A stretch of DNA of 64,000 bases from assembly GCA_038528965.1 (NCBI GenBank), contig JBCBEC010000037.1, forward strand, positions 1 to 64,000. Direction: 5' to 3'. Positions 60,801-64,000 of the stretch are shown in pieces; position 1 is the stretch's first letter, and each line of letters opens with the position of its first letter. The stretch is from Lewinella sp038528965 (GTDB taxonomy: Bacteria > Bacteroidota > Bacteroidia > Chitinophagales > Saprospiraceae). A program made the translations under genes and the position numbers. Below the pieces are notes generated by a model, which ran no database searches, was not told the origin of the DNA, and saw nothing but the letters and a program-made list of their open reading frames with translations.

Positions 60801-62866
60801 CCGAAGACAATGGCGTACTCCGTATTTTGCTGTAACCCGTTGGTAGACTCAACGAAATAATACTCACCGTTAGCATTCGTCGTCGTTACAGCCACTATAG
60901 CATCGTTGGCTTTATCAATCAACGTAACTGGTAATCCGGAAATAGCTGGTTCACAGGGATCCTGAAAGCCGTCTTGATCAAGATCTTCCCAAACGTAATT
61001 GCCAATTTCAATGATGGCACCATTACACAGTACTTCTACACCCGTTAGGCGGACTACTTTGTTACCACTAAACACAGCTGCAAATTCTGTCTCTCCTGTT
61101 TCGATATCAAAATAGCGAACACCTAACTGACTAAGATCCATGGGATCTGTGAAACCCGCCAGCACTTCTCCGGTGCCTGGCAAAACGAAGACTCCTCCAT
61201 TGAAAAGATAGGGGTGGGATACCATTCCTTGCTCATAAAACCATTTATTTCCCGGACCACCGGAATTGGTGTGGTTGATCGGGTCAGATGGAATACCTGT
61301 TCCAGGATGGATTCTTGCCTGAGAAGTATAAGGGCCACTGAGGCCGTTATTTTCTAAGGTGAAACTTCCATCTGGGTTTCGATAGGTACGCACAAAATAA
61401 CCGGTATGGTTACGAACTGCGTTGTTGGTTATAAACTGGACGCGATTGACAACTCCAAAGAAAATAGAGCCTTCATCATCAAACTCCAGATCCATTATAA
61501 AAGGTTGGAAATGAGGTTGAAGTCCACTAGTAATAGAGACTTCTTCCCATTTGTTTTGATCCCAGTTTCTTTGCGCAAGCCCAAGACCACCAGCTTGAAA
61601 GGTATTAGGTTCAAAGGAGAAAACTTGCTCAAACTGCTCATTTTCTGGATCATAGCTTAGGACAATGGCCTCTAAGTCAGCGTCTACTCCAGCTGAAGCA
61701 TCACAAACGCCGGCGATAAACAGTTTCCCTTGCTCTACTTTTAAGGCACTAGGTCTAAAAACGCCACCGGTACAATTAGTGATGCCGGTGGGAATCGTTA
61801 TTTCTGATACGGTAGTTGGGGCGGTAGCGGGTAGTTGATCATAATCAACATCACTGATGTCTATTGCGAAGATGTTACCCGCTGCCATATTCACACCGTA
61901 TAGCGTTTTGCCATCTACAGAAGTTGCAAGACCACCGATACCATATTGGCCGAAGCGCGTTGCTCCGGATACATTGATTCCTAAGTCACCAAGGTTGACT
62001 AAAACTTCGGAGGGAGTATTATTTCCCCCGGAGCGGTGATCAACGGCATAGATTACATCAATGCCATCGGGAGCAGTTGGGAATATTGTTTCGTTGGGAG
62101 ATGCTAGTGTCGAAAGCAAAACGATGTTTTCTCCCCGCATCATAGTAATTCCCATCGGAATACCTACTTCGAAAGTTCGTAAATCTTGATTGTGAGGAGT
62201 AACCGTTGACCCTACGATACTTGACCTGCGGTCATTATAATAGTGCCAGGAAACAAGTGAAACAACATCGGTATTGTTTCTGGCACAGCCGGCCACAACC
62301 ATCTGACCTTGAGGCCCAGGGCGGCAGAAACGCATTGGATCAAATACACCAAAGTCAGCATCACAGCTTGGAGCCGTTATCGTTTGTACATCTGTATTAT
62401 TAACGTTTCCGTTTCTACTGGGAGACAGGTAATCTAAATCATTGGGAAAACTGAATTCGACCAAGTAGTCGGCTCCATCGGTCAAGCCTGTACATGACCA
62501 ATTACCGTCGGAGTCTGTTGTTGTGTTGCACAAACGAGTACCATCACAATCAAAAACTTCAACTATAATTCCTTCCTGACCAACTTCTGTATTGTCGACC
62601 CCATTATCATTCATATCAAGAAAGGCGGTTCCGCCAATTTCACCGGCTGCGCCTCCGCAAGGTGGCATCATCGCTAGCGGAGCGGCGGACTCCTTATCCA
62701 AATTAGTATTGATAAAGAATAGGTTTGAGAGGCTTTCACCACTACTCAAATGAATTGCCCCAAACGACAAAATGCTCACCAGGCCGAGGCCCAGGAGCTT
62801 TGTTTTGGGGGACAGTTTCAATAAGGACTGTAGGCCGGTACGACCGAGGTTGTAGAAATTATTCAT
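42869..62866 (-). CDS. Giant T9SS-exported modular surface adhesin (6,665 residues)
   Basis: This uninterrupted frame encodes roughly 0.7 MDa. A hydrophobic segment at residues 23-43 acts as signal. Residues 75-2370 hold three blocks, each SdrD_B (GG-AF-D-N-DG), a beta-propeller-like region of about 430 residues, and a second SdrD_B (IGNYVW-D-D-DG-QD). Two Ig-like modules (GG-WTA) follow at 2375-2550. Twelve GEVED repeats span about 2551-4749, each with DxDxDG-like Asp clusters and DWNNDGDFD, suited to calcium. Two SdrD_B modules (4749-5040), a cysteine-rich HYR-like region (about 5040-6220), a regulatory-like Cna_B module (6239), a dockerin pair (TTFDLIKISKHIL and TTLDLIQIRKLIL, 6293-6356), a cohesin-like domain (6419-6530) and a T9SS type A sorting domain (ELYQNSPNPF to the end) complete it. 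Adhesion, biofilm or predation is inferred. Confidence 0.93.
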   Translation of the reverse strand: MNNFYNLGRTGLQSLLKLSPKTKLLGLGLVSILSFGAIHLSSGESLSNLFFINTNLDKESAAPLAMMPPCGGAAGEIGGTAFLDMNDNGVDNTEVGQEGIIVEVFDCDGTRLCNTTTDSDGNWSCTGLTDGADYLVEFSFPNDLDYLSPSRNGNVNNTDVQTITAPSCDADFGVFDPMRFCRPGPQGQMVVAGCARNNTDVVSLVSWHYYNDRRSSIVGSTVTPHNQDLRTFEVGIPMGITMMRGENIVLLSTLASPNETIFPTAPDGIDVIYAVDHRSGGNNTPSEVLVNLGDLGINVSGATRFGQYGIGGLATSVDGKTLYGVNMAAGNIFAIDISDVDYDQLPATAPTTVSEITIPTGITNCTGGVFRPSALKVEQGKLFIAGVCDASAGVDADLEAIVLSYDPENEQFEQVFSFEPNTFQAGGLGLAQRNWDQNKWEEVSITSGLQPHFQPFIMDLEFDDEGSIFFGVVNRVQFITNNAVRNHTGYFVRTYRNPDGSFTLENNGLSGPYTSQARIHPGTGIPSDPINHTNSGGPGNKWFYEQGMVSHPYLFNGGVFVLPGTGEVLAGFTDPMDLSQLGVRYFDIETGETEFAAVFSGNKVVRLTGVEVLCNGAIIEIGNYVWEDLDQDGFQDPCEPAISGLPVTLIDKANDAIVAVTTTNANGEYYFVESTNGLQQNTEYAIVFGYDGNTPSNSVFDPATGKISIGGVDYNLTTNNSTDPNSSDSNDSDASIMTAVGLTDYPMIMYTTSTISDHSLDVGLLDCAPIVADPSPIAGTCDMNDLANDDASFSIGSITDGDRIGIVQGTDYMGGPDYGAAIDLLGATSYLFENLIHNTDYTVRVFNGGDDCFTDVSFNVTLLCSAAPAAACVDGPGIIGGMAFFDANNDGISTEGGQEGIVVQVFDCDDLLVGWTSTGPSGEWSAEGLTDGENYRVEFSFPEDGSLDHLAPSYHGTNHGTDVQFVTSPSCEVDFGVLEPETYCQELPRVVFPCYVNGGLNATAPVDVLVSFQYGDTGSGGVNKVVEATKSQIGTVWGVAYDKERDLFYTSAFLRRHAAVGPEGLGAIYVTTPGLPADAALLVNVPNPGTIDDVARNLGAPSAPAHDDEALAKVGRVGLGDLDISQEDDLLFTVNLNTKELITIDLTTSAITNTQAIPQTVCNAAMGEAIPFGLKVHRGKVYVGMICNAMFSRNRDDLKAAVLEYDIAAETFAADPVLEFDLNYLKGSNTTGTGVGLNGEPLNEHANKWYPWLDTFEEVEMNVFVAGNLGIVTHSTPILSDIEFDADNRMILGFADRTGYQYSFNNLLPSSHTGSYTLDFTFSGGDLLRADQTAANEWTIESTIAAGDEFYFGEVYPSPQSGFAAAHEETAQGGVFSNLIRDEVIISAMDPLVINSGGAIYLDNTTGGQSQNGYQLYAGIIGQGLFGKAAGLADVEGVCDPLPIEIGNYVWFDDDEDGVQDACELPVTNLPVTLINKVDNSVVAVTTTDANGEYYFNETDDGLLQEMEYAIVFGYDANTPANNVFDPATGMFPIGGVDYALAAADNSTVGQTDQNDSDASIMSAGGLESYPIIMYTTGTSSDHTLDVGLVDCAPTFASATGLQGTCDMSDMPNSDAGITVTGIVDGDRIGIFQGNGYAGGPDYAAAIDLMGADSYTFENLDHLVPYTIRIFNGSDNCFIDVQETINILCSPLPPVPCVDGPGTLGGMAFLDADNNGVQIEGGQEGIVVQVYNCDGNLVGWTSTDSNGEWSVADLTDGEDYRVEFSFPEDGSLDQLSPSYQGTDNGTDVQFVSSPSCEVDFGVIEFEDCEDVPAAVFSGFLQPGMTVATCHSAPDFNGNPFGSVPSGYVLGVFDTRDPQGNGAPLGNNWTAATTGVYHDPTWINAHLGEVFGVALEEGASNPDFFVSSTGLSHTTVLNILPPSSTNCPDCTGGDVFRIDGVTGAITHLVGLPNSIYTDGNGTKQIGLGQIAYNSESDVLYVSNMDNGNIYIIDADDGSIISVFNPTPSVADNPSVNFTPFTRRTYGLQYNHCENKLYYAVADEFLFTMNPQRLRNNVFSIELNSDGTPIIPSKTLEFQKNSQEGIAWISDISFNEDCSQMLIIEQGSVNPFTTDYLHLIVAHIGAVSRYSQSVSGDWTLSANQAQLTNRTTGGGDFGYNNWGPDDQDNCDDAIVVMSEAIAIPGGRVDGIEIMNSNSSGQVPTSNKYLVDLTGPITNDKYTSYDLEVVGNCAGCVPTPIQIGNYVWFDDDQDGVQDPCELPVPNLPVTLFTKAPDGTLTQVATTTTDGTTGEYYFNEVEPETEYLIAVGDLSTPPLFIGGVEYTLSPLQSGEGDNPGLNDSDAVFDDVNGNLAASICYTTSTTTNHTLDVGIYEKPPCNENGMGDELTVCENNNAIIDLNDLLIGSDLGGEWTAGVSNDANGTFDAVAATFDPTDATPSATYTFEYLHAVDPCTPDPAVVTINIDALPNIGTPSNITVCAIDDAPLNLIDQLAGADAGGVWTADAGNPASGTFDAMAGTFNPAGSLGGTYSFTYTLTPVICNPVMETVIIIVQGLDLGDLPDVTITGVTAYPTQLADSGPSHCVPASPTIKIGATVDTESDGQPSELANGDDSDEDGFDPDAQMFIRGQAQDLTIPVMNMSGSQAKLTLFIDWDGDGDLTGANEMYSTNVADMDTEALLSNITPPADAVINTNLGVRFRLSTDMAAVMSPTGNAPDGEVEDYLIQVMAFDYGDLADVVDGSAENDYETSVANGGPSHKLTTDDMQNIILKIGADVDDELDGQPSPDADGDDADEDGFDPAAQMFILEQSQDLTIPVMNMTGGAAKLTLFIDWNNDGAFDGPDEMYSTTVNDGDTDAVIAGVSPPAEATINDDIGVRIRLSTDMAASMNPEGPAPDGEVEDYEIVVMAFDYGDLADAADGTAEQDYETSEANGGPVHKIVTNEDDMVTLKIGATIDDELDGQPSPDADGDDADEDGFDPAAQMFIRNQSQDLTIPVMNMTGSDAKLTVFVDWNNDGAFDGPDEMYSTTVTDGDTEAVINSVTPPADATINDDVGLRIRLSTDMAASMNPEGPAPDGEVEDYEIVVMAFDYGDLADGADGTAEENYETLTSNGGPVHKITTNEDDMVTLKIGDSIDDEGDGQPSLNADEDGDDEDGFDPNAQMFITGQAQDLTIPVMNMTETDAKLTVFIDWNNDGDFDDLDEMYSTTVVDGATEAVIADVTPPTLTTTLNDQLGMRIRLSTDMAASMSPEGSAPDGEVEDYLIMVMGFDYGDLVDAGDGTSEQDYETTAAAGGPSHKIITDEDDMVLLKIGAANDDEADGQPTDDADGDTADVDDEDGFDPDAQMFITGQTQDLTIPVMNMMGEDAKLTVFIDWNNDGDFDDLDEMYSTTVMDGDTEAIIADVTPPTLTTTLNDELGMRIRLSTDMAASMNPEGPAPDGEVEDYEIMVMGFDYGDLVDSGDGTAEQNYETEAANDGPSHMIITDEDDMVLLKIGAANDDEADGQPNDDADGDVVDVDDEDGFDPDAQMFITGQSQDLTIPVMNMMGEDAKLTVFIDWNNDGNFDDLDEMYSTTVADGDTEVVIADVTPPTLTTTLNDELGMRIRLSTDVDASMNPEGPAPDGEVEDYEIMVMGFDYGDLVDVGAATAEQDYQTDALNGGPSHKIITNEDDMVLLKIGAANDDEADGQPTDDADGDLVDVDDEDGFDPDAQMFITGQAQDLTIPVMNMMGMDAKLTVFIDWNNDGDFDDLDEMYSTTVMDGDTEAVIADVTPPTLTTTLNDELGMRIRLSTDMDASMNPEGPAPDGEVEDYEIMVMGFDYGDLVDTGDGSTEQNYETDAANGGPSHKIITNEDDMVLLKIGAGNDDEADGQQSEDADGDQVDVDDEDGFDPDAQMFITGIPMDITIPVMNMMGADAKLTLFIDWNNNGDFGDDEEMYSATVADGDTEAVIAGLVPPLFATLNDDLGVRIRLSTDMDASMNPEGPAPDGEVEDYEIIVMGFDYGDLADTADGTAEENYETASANGGPSHKIITNEDDMVILKLGAAADDEADGQPSTDADGDDNSEAADEDSFVPDDYMFITGQPQDITVPVMNMTEQDAKLTMFIDWNNDGDFDDLDEMYSTTVADGQTTAMLTVTPPTLTTTLNDELGLRIRLSTDINASMNPEGEAPDGEVEDYLITVMGFDYGDLIDEGDGVAEQDYETTSANGGPSHKIVTNEEDEVLLKIGATVDDDVDGQPLLGATGDDDTDVMDEDGFESEVLNFVTGEPQDIEVPVMNMLAEEAKLVMFIDWNNDGDFDGPDEMYSTQVPAGTNGDVTIPAVTPPLTSTLNDNLGVRLRISTDMTGVMSPEGEVIDGEVEDHEIIVVLGFDYGDLNDPAPGTGGDPDDPFTPANYQTLEEDEGAKHAVITNEDDEVILKIGTALDDDEDGQPSPDAGVTGGDDNNAVPAGLADDEDGIDLEIVPLFILTQVTTLEIPVMNMTDEAATLAGFIDYNKDGAFDPVTEKYTVDVPIGATSVNLEIGPIPTSAVVGQDVGLRLRLANDMTEIMTATGCAFSGEVEDYFVQIVGFDFGDLPDSYVTLGEEAPHHIISEDLKLGSCVDVELDGIPEPMAGMMEGGDDADPGLVTFGECEPGGGDEDGIQFLHPLIPGNESCLTVDAMNMTDNDAVLQAWIDWNGDGSFGAGEELAFTDPIVPVGGADSIEYCFPVPTEVAFSEGALFVRVRLSPEGGLAPDQQLAPIPFGEIEDYKVQLSKVGNLVWEDYNGDGVQDEGPERGLNGVDVELFWYGPDGDAQLHLDNRTYTVTTANDGTTDGIYSFCGLVPGTYSLSVPELPGEFVASWPDIPGNEEIDSDEHTGVEFTFTDPLALPIEESGTGDNPGGINNFPDIQDDLRYDFGAFIPAEIGDFVWLDENFEDADNTQDDTGTVPDTPIPGVTVKLEGNDNIGQAVEMEMLTNADGAYEFAGLAPGSYALEFDASTALEDCGPILLAVEPDVGGDDSMDSDQDASFRTPPYALFSGDDIMTVDAGFIEPELNLACLNDVFVTLDENCSAVIAPEMVLTGIYACVDDFVVTVDDTNSDVITGCGEHTYMIEVIEDGEIVYTCWGNIFAEDKTEPVVDCPDDISDVTVEFDLQALQGSLDGTEDVIELNDYACFQSFFEPTDGEYLYDLIEFTVPQTDVYNIQVATNGFGSNFAVFQGAFNENDPCQNILGGSDGAYFVDPFGVNAFLAQDYRIALPLEVGQTYTIMIADGLADFGAGTDYIIGVVSDNGGTFSAPFSAPAPVEVTLPLYCEDLDLVEITDPMTYMVNADGSIMPGSISAELAAILDLTGYPDVSDNCGPVLVTVSDLVEPAGDCGDITITRTFLVADRADGVCIGTPRTDECTQVITLTLPTIADLIIPPFTVTIECDEEFPTDGSVGGPDDNPAASVTGYPFLLTASGYVDLNDNYCNLGASYSDEPRIDICEGTYSFRREWNLIDWCNPGDNTTRDQFVKVGDFTGPVITGVDEVISISTSPFSCVANVLIPSPIVVDGNNCGSVIATTYTILANGESFFAGGNINDGDVVDVPVGEHTLILCAEDDCLNETCEEYTLFIQDEIEPTAICDDELNVSIGGGDILNGIEGIARVFAEDIDEGSSDNCSEVTLEVRRNFWRDGTCNPSASRWSPWGDFVDFYCCDIANEITIELRVTDAGGNQNICWMIVTPEDKLNPYCYAPDDVTMTCAEWPVAFAGDIEAAYDEDFGATSTMMSSIFGNATGTDNCAVDTIVERTPNIQLNECGWGSITRRFEAWQLRPEGDVNGNGQIDINEVYRSTNSCAQDIIITETHDFTIDFPEDADADCGDPEVPTVITSTNGCDVLSINIGDPVVFSATGDECYKYSITYDVINWCLWDGEYTGHIIDRQTEDDGESLPVDRAVEGNERPVVTYTDADGLCIDRRHSDRDGDSFLTNCESPSLPNYGRYIYTQFVKVYDSTAPVVSVGEYGGPTDNCPDLVAGQFGDDDGDCQEPVSIPFSVADDCELFDNDGNLVISIVSAELDAFAVDANGDGSIKSNEFVADFDVASNITDNGDGTYVFAGTFPIITSEMGDNVVHALRVLFEDGCGNQTSEYIEFDIIDCKGPAPICINGLTVTLMPNADNTGCEMAIWASDFEGSPIYDCTGQGPETNAAGQLRVSKYAIYRAADVNADPDFVPSPDDTGLVLTDQDDQTTIVYVYAFDEEGNYDYCETYVLVQAHATCEGGETGTIAGLIATEEDEAVEGVEVNLNGLVDNMMVTQTDGTYAFEGLPLGGDYTVTPYLNANPLNGVTTFDLIKISKHILNVEPLDSPYKMIAADANRSNTITTLDLIQIRKLILNIITEFPGNTSWRFVSADHDFTDVTNPWADEFPELISENDLATDLLDADFVGIKIGDVNGSAQANALASDDRNLEGTFELQVEDIAMQMGNIYTVAVTGENLEQIKGFQGTLHIDGADLIDIEYSLAEAENFGLRFVEEGYITMSWNCRDALQCVPTTSSPVLFSLIIRATDNRQLSEALSINDRYTPSEAYESLPQGSIDPDIHRQWGDVAPRQRGLDINFTDGLATGPVFELYQNSPNPFQEMTLISFNLPQASEATVTIRDAAGQLIRVINGDYAAGYNTIHVTRTMLRGASGVMSYTIETKEHKMTRQMIVVQ
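48620..55215 (-). repeat. Array of twelve GEVED-domain coding repeats
   Basis: Each unit encodes about 180-185 residues from F-D-Y-G-D-L to D-G-E-V-E-D-Y, with the central IPVMNM, LFIDWNNDGDFD and RIRLSTDM motifs. Repeat starts fall near 55200, 54690, 54150, 53615, 53075, 52525, 51978, 51430, 50885, 50333, 49780 and 49180, so the period is about 540-549 bp in the middle. Units 5-8 (about 50885-53075) are almost identical in DNA over long stretches, whereas the first and last two are more diverged and lack parts. This pattern shows recent tandem duplication or gene conversion in the array centre. Confidence 0.9.
55740..62645 (-). repeat. Threefold duplicated N-terminal block of the giant gene
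   Basis: The blocks begin near 62645, 60230 and 57750 with GG-AF-D-N-DG, and each has an IGNYVW module near 61010, 58530 and 56150. The first-SdrD_B and linker parts (EGGQEGIVVQV, NCDG/DCDD, VDFGV) are closely related in all three, but the central propeller-like regions (CRPGPQGQ, CQELPRVV and CEDVPAAV) are strongly diverged. The third propeller-like part (about 56160-57440) is visibly richer in A/T than the flanking SdrD_B and GEVED segments. Confidence 0.8.
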
Positions 62867-63425
62867 GTGATTACTGATTTGTTACAAAGACTTGCTGACA
62901 TTCGTCGGCAGTGCGCACTGCTTTAGCGCTTAAGGCTCATTTTGCTCGCACTAGCGCTCTTCCGATAATTATTCGGATCGCAGTTTGAAGCTATTTGCGA
63001 TTGCGATGGAAGATCTTATCGAGGGGCAGATCGAGAGTGAGAGCAGGAAGCACCGTGACTTTAAGGCACGAGGGTATCTTCAATAATAACGAAGCTTACT
63101 TCTCGATTTTGTAAGGGCGTGTACAACTTTTTCATGTGATCTTGATTTCATGTGATTAATACTAAAAAGACGCTACAAATATACTGGGCAAGGCAGGTAG
63201 AGCTGGAGACTAGAAGTCTAATTGAAGCACAGAAAGAAATTTAATTTTCAGTTCGTCAATAAAATATAAACAGCTAAAAATCAATACTTTAAACACCACT
63301 CTACCGCAACTGAAATGAGCGCATTTCGCATCCACCCCAAGCTTCTGCAAGGGCTTATCGAAGACATCTATAGAACTCCACGCCTACTAAGGTTTTGCGG
63401 GATCAAGCCAGGGCGGAAAGGCCCT
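62867..63425. other. Leader region of the giant gene
   Basis: This 559-bp gap precedes the giant gene on the minus strand. On that strand, TATATTTG (63183-63176) matches the TAnnTTTG element, but no TTTG stands at the proper distance upstream. The string TTCATGTGATYA (plus sense) occurs three times, at 62863 (including the giant gene's ATG), 63131 and 63147, so on the minus strand three TCACATGAA starts exist; the two upstream ones open 23- and 24-codon frames. Several G/C-rich short palindromes (AGCGCT) lie at 62920-62970. If transcription starts near 63168, the leader is about 300 nt long. Confidence 0.4.
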
Positions 63426-64000
63426 TCATGCGTGGGTAGAACGGGAATCATCAGCCCGGCGATAGCGGCTCAGCGCGACGAGCTTGGCATCCAGCATATT
63501 GAGGGTCATCTCCCACAAGCGCTCGTAGGGGATGATTTCAATTTTGTGGAACTGCTTCGTATCGTTCACGTCAATGGCTTGCAGCTTTTTGAGAATGGGT
63601 TTGGCGTAGCGTAATGCAGCCTCGCGGTGAAAATTAGCTTTAGGCAGACAAAGCAAAAGCTTGATAAAATAGTACGAACGCATGGTACCTTCCTTAAATA
63701 AGTAGCGAGAACAGTACTTCGTGATCGCCTCCATGCGGTCAATAACCTCCCCGTATTTGCGCTTTTGGATGTAAAAAAGGATTTGCAAACTCAGGATGGC
63801 GATATTCATGCCGCGTTTGTCTTTGGAAAAGAGCGGGACATTGTTCAGAAAACGATTGATCCGGAAAGAGGTAAAGTTGGAATCATTGTCTTTGGGTAGC
63901 ACCTCTCCCTGGTCTACGAGCAGATGAATGTAGGCCTGATAGAGCTGCCATATTTCGCGTACTTGCTCTGGGAGGTAGGCAAAGCGTTTGTGATTCACAG
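63426..64000 (-). CDS. Partial helical protein of unknown function (5' end outside window)
   Basis: The visible 190 residues end in RYRRADDSRSTHA and are helical and basic. HKRFAYLPEQVREIWQLYQAYIHLLVDQG, FRINRFLNNVPLFSKDKRGMNIAILSLQILFYIQKRKYGEVIDRMEAI and FHKIEIIPYERLWEMTLNML are conserved in a family I know only as hypothetical proteins of Saprospiraceae and related Bacteroidota, usually several hundred residues long with TPR-like helices. The GTG at 63998 is at the very edge of the window and is probably an internal Val, so the gene should continue to the right. No function can be given. Confidence 0.75.
   Translation of the reverse strand, partial: VNHKRFAYLPEQVREIWQLYQAYIHLLVDQGEVLPKDNDSNFTSFRINRFLNNVPLFSKDKRGMNIAILSLQILFYIQKRKYGEVIDRMEAITKYCSRYLFKEGTMRSYYFIKLLLCLPKANFHREAALRYAKPILKKLQAIDVNDTKQFHKIEIIPYERLWEMTLNMLDAKLVALSRYRRADDSRSTHA

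Noticed and set aside
63315..63614. A 99-codon plus-strand frame
   Set aside because: It overlaps the partial minus-strand helical protein gene, which has clearer protein features.

Overview
The window looks like a chromosomal segment of a marine or soil Bacteroidota bacterium, most probably of the Saprospiraceae (Lewinella/Haliscomenobacter type). The evidence is C-terminal type IX secretion (T9SS) sorting domains, SdrD_B and GEVED surface modules, DUF187/GHL10 and helical-protein families typical of this phylum, TAnnTTTG-type promoter elements, and few Shine-Dalgarno sequences. No phage, insertion sequence, CRISPR array, tRNA or rRNA was found.

Layout. 0.1-6.1 kb (minus strand): a small membrane protein, three tandem paralogous secreted proteins of unknown function, and a T9SS-exported subtilisin-like protease. 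6.2-14.2 kb: a BtuF-like metal-receptor protein, an acyl-CoA oxidase/dehydrogenase, a histidine phosphatase, a GluQ-like tRNA synthetase homologue, a YfcC-type transporter and an ArgE-like deacetylase. 14.2-18.5 kb: a trypsin-like protease with a dockerin end, uracil-DNA glycosylase, thioredoxin, a cupredoxin-like secreted protein and a tiny CxxC protein. 18.7-24.2 kb (plus): glucose-6-phosphate isomerase, a sodium/solute symporter, a LolD-like ABC ATPase and a HAD phosphatase. 24.4-32.3 kb (minus): pdxH, then a complete tetR-tolC-MFP-RND efflux operon with a candidate palindromic operator. 33-42.6 kb: a helical protein of unknown function, a GHL10 glycosidase-like lipoprotein/secreted protein, a DinB-fold protein, a TruC-like pseudouridine synthase, a membrane-anchored glucosaminidase, a cAMP-phosphodiesterase-like enzyme, a degenerate (alpha/alpha)6 glycosidase-like protein and an oligo-1,6-glucosidase.

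The dominant object is one uninterrupted gene of 19,998 bp (42869-62866, minus) encoding 6,665 residues. It has an N-terminal signal/membrane segment, three copies of an SdrD_B / beta-propeller-like / SdrD_B block, two Ig-like modules, twelve tandem GEVED repeats rich in Ca-binding-type Asp motifs (some nearly identical at DNA level), two more SdrD_B modules, a long HYR-like region, a dockerin pair, a cohesin-like module and a T9SS type A sorting domain. It is best read as a giant calcium-dependent, T9SS-exported surface adhesin. The dockerin is shared with the trypsin-like protease at 14.2 kb, so the two may belong to one surface system.

Between genes the window carries a recurrent kind of imperfect inverted repeat built from short purine-rich units (GTAGAAG, ATCGGA, AATTAG), plus conventional terminators. 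Gene starts were moved from the longest open frame to an internal start wherever family length, promoter position or neighbouring hairpins argued for it.
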